Assembly (NCBI GenBank): GCA_945871875.1
Contig: CAMBYC010000018.1
Span: 1 to 35,031, forward strand
Length of the DNA stretch: 35,031 nucleotides
From: Sphingobacterium thalpophilum
GTDB lineage: Bacteria > Bacteroidota > Bacteroidia > Chitinophagales > Chitinophagaceae
Direction: 5' to 3'
Positions 1 to 7,265 of the stretch are shown piece by piece. A program made the position numbers and the translations under genes. Numbering within the stretch: position 1 is the stretch's first letter; each line of letters begins with the position of its first letter. The notes under the pieces were generated by a model, which worked only from the letters and a program-made list of their open reading frames with translations, made no database searches and had not been told where the DNA came from.

Positions 1-2204
1 TTGCTTGCAACCAAAATGATGCACTTCCGCCACCTGCAAGACCCTCAAAAATAAATCCCAATCCATCCTCTGCTTTTCTTTCTCCTGAGGAAAGTATGAA
101 AACGATAAAACTTCCCCCAGGTTTTCACCTCGAATTGGTTGCCAGCGAACCTATTATTCAAGAACCAGTTGCCATAGTTTGGGATGCTAACGGAAATATG
201 TATGTAGCAGAAATGCGTAGTTACATGCAAGATATTGTTGGAACGGGCGAACGCTTACCCATTTGTCGTATTACAAAATTAGAAGATACTGATGGCGACG
301 GAAAAATGGATAAACATACTGTTTTTATTGATAGTCTTGTTTTGCCGCGCATGATGCTTGCATTGGATGATAGACTCGTTGTAAATGAAACTTATACTTA
401 TAACTTATACAGTTATAAAGATAAAAACGACGACGGAAAGGCAGATGAAAAAACTTTGGTATATCATAATGGCACCCCAGATGATGCAAATTTAGAACAC
501 CAAAAAACCGGATTGGTTTGGAATATCGACAATTGGATTTATGTTACCAGTAATCCTGTTCGTTATCGATTTGTCAATGGTATGATGAAAGTTGATACAT
601 TATCTGGTTCTCCTGGCGGGCAATGGGGACTTGCACACGATAACTATGGACGTTTGTTTTTTTCTACTGCCGGCGGTGAAAAGGCTGCTCAAAATTTCCA
701 AGAAAACCCTTTATATGGCGATTTAGATTTCGGCGACCAAAGAGAAGGCGATTTTGATGAGGTTTGGCCAATAGTTGCAACTCCAGATATTGAAGGAGGT
801 CAACATAGATTAAGAGAAGACAGTACCTTAAATCATTTTACAGGCTGTTGCGGTCAATCTATATTTCGTGGAGATAGATTGCCTAAAACAATGTTGGGGG
901 ATCTTTTTGTTTGCGAACCAGTAGGACGTTTAATCAGAAGAGCAAAAGTTACAGAAAGGCAAGGCATCACTTATGTTAAAAATGCTTACGATAAACGAGA
1001 GTTTATTGCTTCAACAGATTTGAATTTCCGACCAATTAATACCGCAACCGGTCCAGATGGTTGTTTGTATATTGTAGATATGTATCATGGAATAATCCAA
1101 GAAAGCGAATGGACAAAACCCGATAGCTATATCAATCCCCAAATCCTCAGAAAGAAGTTAGACAAAAATATAAACCGAGGACGTATTTATAGATTGGTTC
1201 ATGATGGGTTTAAACCTGGTCCAAAACCACAAATGCTCAAAGCGTCTAACGATGATTTGATTGGTTATTTATCACATCCAAACGGTTGGTGGCGTGATAA
1301 TGCCCAAAGATTATTGGTGATACATGGAGATAAATCTGTAGTTCCTGAATTAAAAAGAATTGCACAAAATCAAAAAACGATAACAGAGAAGTTGACGTTT
1401 TGGAAATCTATTCCAACACCACTTGCACGATTACATGCACTTTGGACATTAGAAGGTTTGAACGCATTAGATGAAAAAACAATTTCTACTGCACTCCAAG
1501 ACAATGATATTGAAATTAAAAAAGCAGCAATTCGCATGAGTGAACCAATGCTCGTTTCAAACAATCCAAAAATGTTGTCCCAGCTTATTAAAATGAAAAG
1601 TGATACCAGTTATGGGGTAAAAATTCAGCTCGCATTGTCTTTAAGATTTAGTAAAACGGATATAGCCATTGCAACATTAAAAGAGATAAAAAGTGAGAAT
1701 GACAGTAATAAATTAATTGCAAAAGCAGTTTCAAGAAGTTTGTTGAGAACAGATGAAACGTTGGCAGCATTGCGCGAAAGCACAAATGGTTTAGGGGAAA
1801 AAGACAAAGATTTGGTTTATGATGGTTCAATAAATTATCAACAGTTGTGTGCAACTTGCCATGGTAAGGAAGGTGAAGGAATTCCTTCACAATTGGCCCC
1901 ACCGCTTGCGGGTTCGGCTAGGGTAAATGGGGATAAAGACATATTGATAAATATTCTATTGGCAGGCTTAAAGGGTCCGGTAGACAATCACGTTTATCCT
2001 GAACAAATGCCTTCGCAAAAAGAACATACAGATGTGTACATTGCATCTGTATTGAGCTATATGCGTAGGAGTTTTGGCAATAAAGGTGAGATTGTTAAAC
2101 CAGGAAATGTAAGAGATATTAGAAAATTATTGAATGGAAGAGATTCGGCTTGGACATTAGCAGCATTGAAAGATTGGAAGAAGCCAGAAAAGGAAAAAAA
2201 ATGA
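1..2204 (+). CDS. PVC-type heme-binding (DUF7133-like) propeller/HEAT/cytochrome c lipoprotein, 5' partial
   Basis: The reading frame is open from base 3 with no stop, so the gene starts before the window. The first ATG at 96 is internal, because SPEES upstream of it belongs to the family's conserved SPEES-KTFKLPPGF-LELVASEP block. Codons 3-8 read Ala-Cys, which fits the end of a lipoprotein lipobox followed by a low-complexity linker. This suggests a lipid-anchored periplasmic or outer-membrane protein. Order of parts: N-terminal propeller of the DUF7133/PQQ-like sugar dehydrogenase type; a helical HEAT-like middle (about residues 385-575 counted from base 96); a C-terminal class I cytochrome c with CATCH (C585, C588, H589) and a likely Met axial ligand at M638 in EQMPS. 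The family is inferred to oxidise sugars or alcohols and pass electrons to heme; the substrate is unknown. The next gene begins 51 nt downstream on the same strand and may be co-transcribed. Confidence 0.85.
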   Translation, partial: ACNQNDALPPPARPSKINPNPSSAFLSPEESMKTIKLPPGFHLELVASEPIIQEPVAIVWDANGNMYVAEMRSYMQDIVGTGERLPICRITKLEDTDGDGKMDKHTVFIDSLVLPRMMLALDDRLVVNETYTYNLYSYKDKNDDGKADEKTLVYHNGTPDDANLEHQKTGLVWNIDNWIYVTSNPVRYRFVNGMMKVDTLSGSPGGQWGLAHDNYGRLFFSTAGGEKAAQNFQENPLYGDLDFGDQREGDFDEVWPIVATPDIEGGQHRLREDSTLNHFTGCCGQSIFRGDRLPKTMLGDLFVCEPVGRLIRRAKVTERQGITYVKNAYDKREFIASTDLNFRPINTATGPDGCLYIVDMYHGIIQESEWTKPDSYINPQILRKKLDKNINRGRIYRLVHDGFKPGPKPQMLKASNDDLIGYLSHPNGWWRDNAQRLLVIHGDKSVVPELKRIAQNQKTITEKLTFWKSIPTPLARLHALWTLEGLNALDEKTISTALQDNDIEIKKAAIRMSEPMLVSNNPKMLSQLIKMKSDTSYGVKIQLALSLRFSKTDIAIATLKEIKSENDSNKLIAKAVSRSLLRTDETLAALRESTNGLGEKDKDLVYDGSINYQQLCATCHGKEGEGIPSQLAPPLAGSARVNGDKDILINILLAGLKGPVDNHVYPEQMPSQKEHTDVYIASVLSYMRRSFGNKGEIVKPGNVRDIRKLLNGRDSAWTLAALKDWKKPEKEKK

Positions 2205-2229
2205 TTTGTACAAATTAGTGCAGGAAAAG

Positions 2230-2245
2230 CTTTAACAGGTTAAAG
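2230..2245 (+). promoter_or_regulatory. Perfect inverted repeat upstream of hydroxyacid dehydrogenase
   Basis: CTTTAAC-AG-GTTAAAG is a perfect 7-bp inverted repeat ending 10 nt before the ATG at 2256. A second palindrome, ATTTGTACAAAT, lies at 2204-2215. Either could be an operator or merely a short hairpin between two co-directional genes. No regulator family is assigned. Confidence 0.3.
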
Positions 2246-2255
2246 AAAGTTATAT

Positions 2256-3212
2256 ATGAAGATTGTAGTTTTAGATGGTTATACTTTAAATCCTGGAGAT
2301 TTATCTTGGGAGGGAATGATGAGTCTCGGAGATGTTGAGATTTATGAAAGAACACCTTCAGATAAAATTTTGGAAAGATGTGCTGGGGCAACAGTGGTAT
2401 TAACCAATAAAGTTCCTTTATCAAAAGAAACAATTGATAATCTACCCGCATTAAAATTTATAGGTGTTTTGGCAACAGGATATAATATTGTTGATGTTGC
2501 AGCCGCAAAAAACAACAACATTATCGTAACCAATATACCCGGTTATAGTACAGATTCAGTTGCTCAATTGACGTTTGCAATGATTTTAGAGTTTTGTCAT
2601 CATGTTCAACGCCATAGTGATTCAGTAATTGAGGGAAACTGGGTTGCTTCAAAAGATTTTAGTTATTGGAATTTTCCACTAATAGAATTGGCGGGTAAAA
2701 CAATTGGGATTATCGGATTTGGGAGTATTGGTGCAAAAGTAGGGGAGTTGGCTAATGCATTTGGAATGAAGGTGTTGGCTACGGGAAGAACTTATAAAGA
2801 ACAGCCGCATCTTCAAAATTACAAGTGGGTAGAAATGCAAGAGCTTTTAAAAAACTCAGATTTTGTAAGTATTCATTGTCCTTTGGTTCCGGAAACTAAA
2901 GGATTAATCAATAAAGCCAACTTGAGTTTGATGAAAAAATCTGCATTTCTCATCAATACTTCAAGAGGTCCAATTGTTGTTGAACAAGATCTTGCAGATG
3001 CATTAAACAATGATATTATCGCAGGTGCCGGAATTGATGTATTGTCTGTTGAACCACCAACAAAAGAAAATCCAATTTTAACTGCGAAAAATTGCTTTAT
3101 TACGCCACATATTGCATGGGCTACTAAAGAAGCAAGAATTCGATTAATGAATATTGCTGCAAATAATTTAGCATCATTTGTAGCCGGTAATCCAGTAAAT
3201 GTTGTGAATTAA
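2256..3212 (+). CDS. D-2-hydroxyacid dehydrogenase (glycerate/hydroxypyruvate reductase-like)
   Basis: An NAD(P)-dependent D-isomer-specific 2-hydroxyacid dehydrogenase, 318 residues, the usual length for the family. The Rossmann motif GFGSIG is at 154-159. The family's catalytic triad is visible: R237 in TSRGPIV, E266 in SVEPP and H285 in TPHIAW. The N-terminal substrate lobe carries LKFIGVLATGYNIVD (about 66-80), typical of the glycerate dehydrogenase branch. It probably interconverts hydroxypyruvate and D-glycerate, or glyoxylate and glycolate, in the cytoplasm; the exact substrate cannot be read from the sequence. It follows the heme-binding oxidase-like lipoprotein by 51 nt, so the two could work on related carbohydrate acids. 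The ATG is preceded by an A/T-rich leader without a Shine-Dalgarno sequence, as usual in this phylum. Confidence 0.9.
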   Translation: MKIVVLDGYTLNPGDLSWEGMMSLGDVEIYERTPSDKILERCAGATVVLTNKVPLSKETIDNLPALKFIGVLATGYNIVDVAAAKNNNIIVTNIPGYSTDSVAQLTFAMILEFCHHVQRHSDSVIEGNWVASKDFSYWNFPLIELAGKTIGIIGFGSIGAKVGELANAFGMKVLATGRTYKEQPHLQNYKWVEMQELLKNSDFVSIHCPLVPETKGLINKANLSLMKKSAFLINTSRGPIVVEQDLADALNNDIIAGAGIDVLSVEPPTKENPILTAKNCFITPHIAWATKEARIRLMNIAANNLASFVAGNPVNVVN

Positions 3213-3239
3213 GCCCTGATTAAGCATTAGAAGTAAAGA

Positions 3240-3306
3240 GCAAATTTTTGGCTAAAGCCATTTCAAAAATACCCATAAACTCCAAGCTAAAGCTAGGGCT
3301 ACTAAA
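3240..3306 (-). repeat. 67-bp bipartite palindromic unit, copy 1 (degenerate)
   Basis: Read on the minus strand, the unit has a degenerate head hairpin (CCCTAGCTTTAGCTTGGAG) and a tail GGCTTTAGCC beginning 47 nt from the unit start, followed by AAAAATTT. It opposes copy 2 head-to-head, 8 nt apart, so the two GGCTTTAGCC tails face outwards. The 246-bp gap 3213-3458 holds nothing else recognisable. Confidence 0.7.
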
Positions 3307-3314
3307 CAATGCCA

Positions 3315-3381
3315 TTCAATACCTCCAAGCTTCAGCTGGGGGTATACGGATATTATAGATTTGCTTTAGCCCAAAAAATGA
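3315..3381 (+). repeat. 67-bp bipartite palindromic unit, copy 2
   Basis: Starts TTCAATAC, then the head hairpin CCTCCAAGCTTCAGCTGGGG, then the tail TGCTTTAGCC at offset 47 followed by an A-run. Same offset as copies 3240-3306, 5887-5953 and 6005-6071. The layout resembles REP/BIME elements; no RAYT transposase is present in the window. Confidence 0.75.
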
Positions 3382-3458
3382 ATAAATTCTTCTAATGGAT
3401 AATCTGTGTTAAGTAGAATTTGAATGTTCTAACTTTAACTAATAACTATAAAAATTAA

Positions 3459-3950
3459 ATGATTCCAGTTGTAAAACAAATGCCTGATAAGTTGATTGTA
3501 GGAAGAAGAATTGCAACATCTTCTGCACAATACAATCCTTTTGAATTGTGGAGTAAATTCATGCCTAAGCGTAAGGAAATTCTAAATACTATATCTCCAG
3601 AATTGTTTTCTGTGCAAGTTTTTCAAGAAAATACGTTTTCTTCAACCACATTTAATGAAAATACTTTATTTGAAATGTGGGCTGCTGTTGAAGTCTCAAA
3701 AATTGAGCAAATTCCAACAGAATTGGACAGCACTATTATTGTTGGAGGGGCATTTGTAACCTTTACTTTAAAAGGCGAACAGCCCACTTTAACCGAACAT
3801 TATAATTATTTAATCAACGATTGGCTTCCTAAGGAGGGTTATCGTATTGATAATAGAGCACATTTTCAAGTGATGGGCGATAAATACAAACGAAATGATC
3901 CCAATTCTGAAGAAGAAGTTTGGATTCCTATTGTTAAAATTGGCAATTAA
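3459..3950 (+). CDS. GyrI-like / AraC effector-binding domain protein
   Basis: A 163-residue stand-alone protein resembling the GyrI-like small-molecule-binding fold found at the C terminus of many AraC and MerR regulators. Recognition rests on overall pattern: an N-terminal strand with a VGRRIAT-like stretch, a central FEMWAAVEVSKIEQIP segment, FVTFTLKG, an LPKEGYRIDNRAHFQV segment, and a closing EVWIPI strand that often ends this fold. There is no DNA-binding domain, so it more likely binds or sequesters a ligand than acts as a transcription factor. The start is the first ATG after the repeat-containing spacer. The next gene follows after a short gap on the same strand. Ligand and partner are unknown. 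Confidence 0.7.
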   Translation: MIPVVKQMPDKLIVGRRIATSSAQYNPFELWSKFMPKRKEILNTISPELFSVQVFQENTFSSTTFNENTLFEMWAAVEVSKIEQIPTELDSTIIVGGAFVTFTLKGEQPTLTEHYNYLINDWLPKEGYRIDNRAHFQVMGDKYKRNDPNSEEEVWIPIVKIGN

Positions 3951-4018
3951 GCTATTGAATTATAACTTTTTTATATATGATCATTAACTCTTTTTTCTAT
4001 CAAATTAAATATTATTTA

Positions 4019-5278
4019 ATGTATAAAGTATTCAGCATCTTCACTTTAACAATATTTATTCATTGTTTTTTGTTTAGTCAAGATACCACCCAACAAGTTA
4101 TTGCGGGACGGAAAAATAATCCCAATCAACTCAAAAAGCCTTATGTAATCTTAATTTCTGCTGATGGTTTTAGAGCAGATTTTGCTGAAATTCATCAAGC
4201 AAGTTTTTTACAATCAATGGCAGAGAAGGGAGTTAAGGCAGATTATATGACACCCTCTTTCCCAACCCTTACTTTTCCAAACCATTATTCTATAATTACA
4301 GGGTTGTATCCTTCGCATCACGGATTGGTTGACAATACTTTCTACGATAAACAGCGTGGTGAGTTTTATGGAATGAGCAATAAGAAGAAGGTTGCAGATG
4401 GAACTTGGTATGGAGGAACTCCACTTTGGGTGTTGGCAGAGCAACAAAAAATGCTATCTGCTAGTTTTTATTGGGTTGCTTCAGAGGCAAATATCCAAAA
4501 TACTTACCCTACTTATTTTTATGCCTATAATGAGCAAATAAGCATTGCATCTCGCATACAATCGGTAAAAAATTGGTTGTCGTTACCCGAAGAAAAGCGA
4601 CCACATTTTATAACTTTTTATTTTCCACAAGTTGATCACGATGCACACGAATATGGTCCAAACGACAAAAATGTTACCCATGCTGTACAATTTGTAGACA
4701 GCAGTATTCAGGCATTGCAAGCCGCTTTGGAGCCATTAGGATTGCCTATTAATTATGTTTTTGTTTCAGACCATGGAATGACAAAGGTTGATAATATTGA
4801 CACAAAGGGTTTGCCTGAAAGTGTTGATACGGCTTCATTTATAATACCTGCTGGAGAAGCACTTCTTCATTTGTATGCAAAAGATCGTTTTCAAATTGAA
4901 CCTACTTATCTTAAATTAAAACACGATACAAGCATTACAGTTTATCATCTTGATGAAACCCCTGATTATTGGCACTATAAAGCCAAAGACGATAAGTTTA
5001 ATCGTTTGGGTGATTTGATATTGGTTACACATCTTCCTAAAATATTTAATCTATCCAAAAGAAAATCATCATTGGGAAAGCATGGGTTTGATAATCATTT
5101 AACAGAAATGCGTGCCAGTTTTATAGCTTGGGGGCCTGCTTTTAAAAAGGGTTATCAAATGCAAGGCTTTGAAAATGTAAACATATATCCATTAATTGCA
5201 CATATACTTGGCTTAAATTATGATGAAATGAGCATCGATGGTAAGTTAGATGTGCTAAAGAATAGTTTGGTAAAATAG
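4019..5278 (+). CDS. Ectonucleotide pyrophosphatase/phosphodiesterase (NPP, alkaline phosphatase superfamily)
   Basis: Secreted or periplasmic two-metal phosphodiesterase of the NPP family. The start at 4019 is preferred over the in-frame ATG at 3977 because it gives a compact signal peptide (MYK, hydrophobic core to about residue 19, then Ser-Gln). From this start, the expected two-zinc site is complete: D49 in SADGF, nucleophile T85 in PTLTFPNH with N88 nearby, D206 and H210 in VDHDAHEYGP, D251 and H252 in SDHGM, and H355 in GKHGFDN. Length (419 residues) is normal for bacterial NPPs. Substrates are probably nucleotide or phosphate diesters outside the cytoplasm. It follows the GyrI-like gene in the same direction. 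Confidence 0.9.
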   Translation: MYKVFSIFTLTIFIHCFLFSQDTTQQVIAGRKNNPNQLKKPYVILISADGFRADFAEIHQASFLQSMAEKGVKADYMTPSFPTLTFPNHYSIITGLYPSHHGLVDNTFYDKQRGEFYGMSNKKKVADGTWYGGTPLWVLAEQQKMLSASFYWVASEANIQNTYPTYFYAYNEQISIASRIQSVKNWLSLPEEKRPHFITFYFPQVDHDAHEYGPNDKNVTHAVQFVDSSIQALQAALEPLGLPINYVFVSDHGMTKVDNIDTKGLPESVDTASFIIPAGEALLHLYAKDRFQIEPTYLKLKHDTSITVYHLDETPDYWHYKAKDDKFNRLGDLILVTHLPKIFNLSKRKSSLGKHGFDNHLTEMRASFIAWGPAFKKGYQMQGFENVNIYPLIAHILGLNYDEMSIDGKLDVLKNSLVK

Positions 5279-5434
5279 ATAACATTGCTCAACCATAATT
5301 ATTTGTTGCTTGGTTTGTAGTTAAACAACCACTAACTGTGGAAAATTATCATCAATCAGACGGCATTTAAGTATTTAAAAGGGTGGCATATTGTTTTTGT
5401 CGCTTCATAATAATTAACCTAAAAACATTTTATT

Positions 5435-5758
5435 ATGGACAGCAACATCACTCAAGAAAGAAGAGAAAAGAATACAGCCAAACGCGGATTAGCATCAGCA
5501 GATCCTAAAACCCGTATTGAAGTAGCACGTAAAGGTGGTGAAGCCATCAGTAAAAATCGCGAGCACATGGCGATGATTGGAAGAAAAGGTGGACAAACGG
5601 TTAGTCAAGATCGTAAGCACATGTCAGAAATTGGACGAAAAGGCGGCGAAGCAGTTAGTCGTGATCGCCAACACATGCGTGAAATAGGTAAAAAAGGCGG
5701 TTCAAATGCCAATAGCGTTGATCAACTTTCACAAAATACACCAGAAGAAGCTAGATGA
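5435..5758 (+). CDS. KGG-motif stress protein (GsiB/Con-10-like)
   Basis: A 107-residue highly hydrophilic protein with four KGG motifs at residues 33-35, 51-53, 69-71 and 87-89, exactly 18 residues apart. The intervening units follow RKGGxxxSxxRxHMxxIG. This is the stress-induced acidophilic (KGG) repeat found in Bacillus GsiB and fungal Con-10 proteins, which are LEA-like hydrophilins tied to desiccation, osmotic or starvation stress. It is probably cytoplasmic and disordered. The repeats are also visible at DNA level (54-bp period) but differ at many codons. It stands alone, with 156 nt of spacer upstream and the repeat-rich 395-bp gap downstream, so it is probably monocistronic. Function is by family analogy only. 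Confidence 0.85.
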   Translation: MDSNITQERREKNTAKRGLASADPKTRIEVARKGGEAISKNREHMAMIGRKGGQTVSQDRKHMSEIGRKGGEAVSRDRQHMREIGKKGGSNANSVDQLSQNTPEEAR

Positions 5759-5805
5759 TTTGTAGTTAACCTAGACTAATCATTGTAATAAATTATAGAC
5801 GTTCT

Positions 5806-5836
5806 TTCAATAGCCCCTAGCTTCAGTTAGGGGTTT
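5806..5836 (+). repeat. Bipartite palindromic unit, copy 3 (head only)
   Basis: TTCAATAG followed by the hairpin CCCCTAGCTTCAGTTAGGGG (5814-5833). The GGCTTTAGCC tail expected about 25 nt further on is not recognisable, so this is a head-only or decayed copy. It lies 48 nt after the KGG gene stop. Confidence 0.7.
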
Positions 5837-5886
5837 ATTTGTATGGTTTAAACCTAAATTACGAGTTAGAATAATTATGAATTTAA

Positions 5887-5953
5887 TTCAATAGCCCCTA
5901 GCTTCAGCTGGGGGTTATTGAAAATTGTAGATTGGCTTTAGCCAAAAATTTTA
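5887..5953 (+). repeat. 67-bp bipartite palindromic unit, copy 4
   Basis: The best-conserved copy. TTCAATAG, hairpin CCCCTAGCTTCAGCTGGGGG (5895-5914), then GGCTTTAGCC (5934-5943) at offset 47 and AAAAATTTT. It pairs tail-to-tail with the inverted copy at 6005-6071, giving a ~185-bp imperfect inverted-repeat element in the 395-bp gap 5759-6154. Confidence 0.8.
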
Positions 5954-6004
5954 CATTTTTCTTTCATTTAAGGGTTAAGCAAGATTATACATTAAAAGTA
6001 TTTA

Positions 6005-6071
6005 TTCAAATTTTGGCTAAAGTCTATTTATAATAATCATACACCCCCAGTTGAAACTGGGGACTATTGAA
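6005..6071 (-). repeat. 67-bp bipartite palindromic unit, copy 5
   Basis: On the minus strand: TTCAATAG, head hairpin with arms CCCCAGTTTCAACTGGGG (6044-6062), tail GACTTTAGCC (6015-6024) at offset 47, then AAAATTT. Inverted partner of the copy at 5887-5953. Confidence 0.8.
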
Positions 6072-6142
6072 ATAAATCCTTCTGGTTTTTTTAATGCGTA
6101 ATTAGAGATTAAATAGATTAAGGCTATTGAATTTTCATTTTT

Positions 6143-6150
6143 TACCTTTG
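6143..6150 (+). promoter_or_regulatory. Bacteroidota -7 box TACCTTTG directly before EamA gene
   Basis: TACCTTTG matches the Bacteroidota -7 consensus TAnnTTTG and ends 4 nt before the ATG at 6155. Transcription would start at or beside the start codon, predicting a leaderless mRNA. No clear -33 TTTG is present at the expected distance. The same arrangement recurs at 11492-11499. Confidence 0.6.
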
Positions 6151-6154
6151 TGCC

Positions 6155-7048
6155 ATGCAAAACAACAAATCAAATTTCTTGATTTATGGGAAACTCATCT
6201 TGGTAGCTTTATTTTGGGGAGGTACATTTATTTCTACAAGAATAGTTGCACAAAATTTTGGACCATTTACAGGTGCCGGATTAAGATACAGTGTTGCATT
6301 AATTTTTTTAATTCCTTTGGCTTTTCGACAAAACAGAAATTTCTTTAAAGATGGGTTGAGAAAATTTCCATTAATGTTTGCATTGGGATTAACAGGAATT
6401 TTTGGGTATAATTATTTCTTTTTCAAAGGGTTAAAAAGCATTCCTGCAAGTAGAGGAGCATTGTTGGTTTCATTGAATCCATTGTTTGTGATGTTGTTGT
6501 CGGCTTTATTGTATAAAGAAAAAATAACAAAACTTAAATTGTTGGGAGTATTGGTTTCTCTAACAGGTTTGGTGATAGTAGTTTCAAGAGGTCAGGTTGG
6601 GTCGATATTTTCATCTTTTCAGGTTGGTGATTTATTTATGTTGGGTTGTCCGGTTACTTGGGCAGTTTATACAATTATTGCAAGACCCGCATTAGAACAA
6701 ACAACACCATTGCAAGCAACCACTTGGGCTTCAATAACTGGATTAAGTTTACTCTTTTTATTTTCATTATCAGAACCAGCAATGCCTAAAATTACCTTAG
6801 AAATTGGCACGTCGTTATTGTATTTAGGATTGATTGGAACTGTTGTAGGCTTTGTTTGGTATTATGACGGCATTCAAAAGATTGGAGCCACACGAACAGC
6901 CATTTTCACCAATTTGGTACCCGTTTTTGCTATCCTACTTTCTGTTTTGTTGTTGCATGAAGAGGTTATTTGGTTTACTTGGCTAGGAGGTATTTTAGTA
7001 CTTGGCGGGGTTTGGATTACCAATAGCCAACAAATTAAAAAGAACTGA
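6155..7048 (+). CDS. EamA-family (DMT superfamily) transporter
   Basis: A 297-residue inner-membrane protein with about ten hydrophobic segments in two EamA repeats (roughly 10-145 and 155-290). The opening ILVALFWGGTFISTR and the mid-protein PLFVMLLSALLYKEK are typical of drug/metabolite transporters; the second repeat has the matching PVFAILLSVLLLHEE. Members export or import small metabolites such as amino acids; the substrate cannot be predicted here. The ATG at 6155 is fixed by the TACCTTTG box just upstream. An AT-rich intrinsic terminator follows the stop, so it is probably a single-gene transcript. Confidence 0.88.
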   Translation: MQNNKSNFLIYGKLILVALFWGGTFISTRIVAQNFGPFTGAGLRYSVALIFLIPLAFRQNRNFFKDGLRKFPLMFALGLTGIFGYNYFFFKGLKSIPASRGALLVSLNPLFVMLLSALLYKEKITKLKLLGVLVSLTGLVIVVSRGQVGSIFSSFQVGDLFMLGCPVTWAVYTIIARPALEQTTPLQATTWASITGLSLLFLFSLSEPAMPKITLEIGTSLLYLGLIGTVVGFVWYYDGIQKIGATRTAIFTNLVPVFAILLSVLLLHEEVIWFTWLGGILVLGGVWITNSQQIKKN

Positions 7049-7050
7049 AT

Positions 7051-7079
7051 CAATTTGCTTTTAAATACAAATTGTTTTT
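7051..7079 (+). terminator. Probable intrinsic terminator of EamA gene
   Basis: CAATTTG (7051-7057), a 10-nt loop, CAAATTG (7068-7074), then TTTTT. It begins 2 nt after the stop. The stem is AT-rich and weak, so confidence is moderate. Confidence 0.5.
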
Positions 7080-7265
7080 GTTGATCAATTCTTAGTAAAA
7101 TACTCCTACTATTCCATATGCAAATTTAATGGGACTTTTAAATTTATAAATTTACTATGGCATCATTTTTTTTCTTTTTTGCAGAAGCCTTAGAAATATT
7201 TGATAAATTTAATAGAACAATTTCATGGAATGCCATCATATAAAAATAAATCTAATAATATTGAA

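Noticed and set aside
3977..4018. Longer start for the NPP phosphodiesterase
   Set aside because: It would add 14 residues in front of a normal signal peptide; the ATG at 4019 gives a compact secretion signal.
6127..6348. 73-codon plus-strand frame overlapping the EamA start
   Set aside because: The EamA frame has a clear family match and its promoter box lies inside this frame; the alternative translation is Phe/Cys-rich nonsense.
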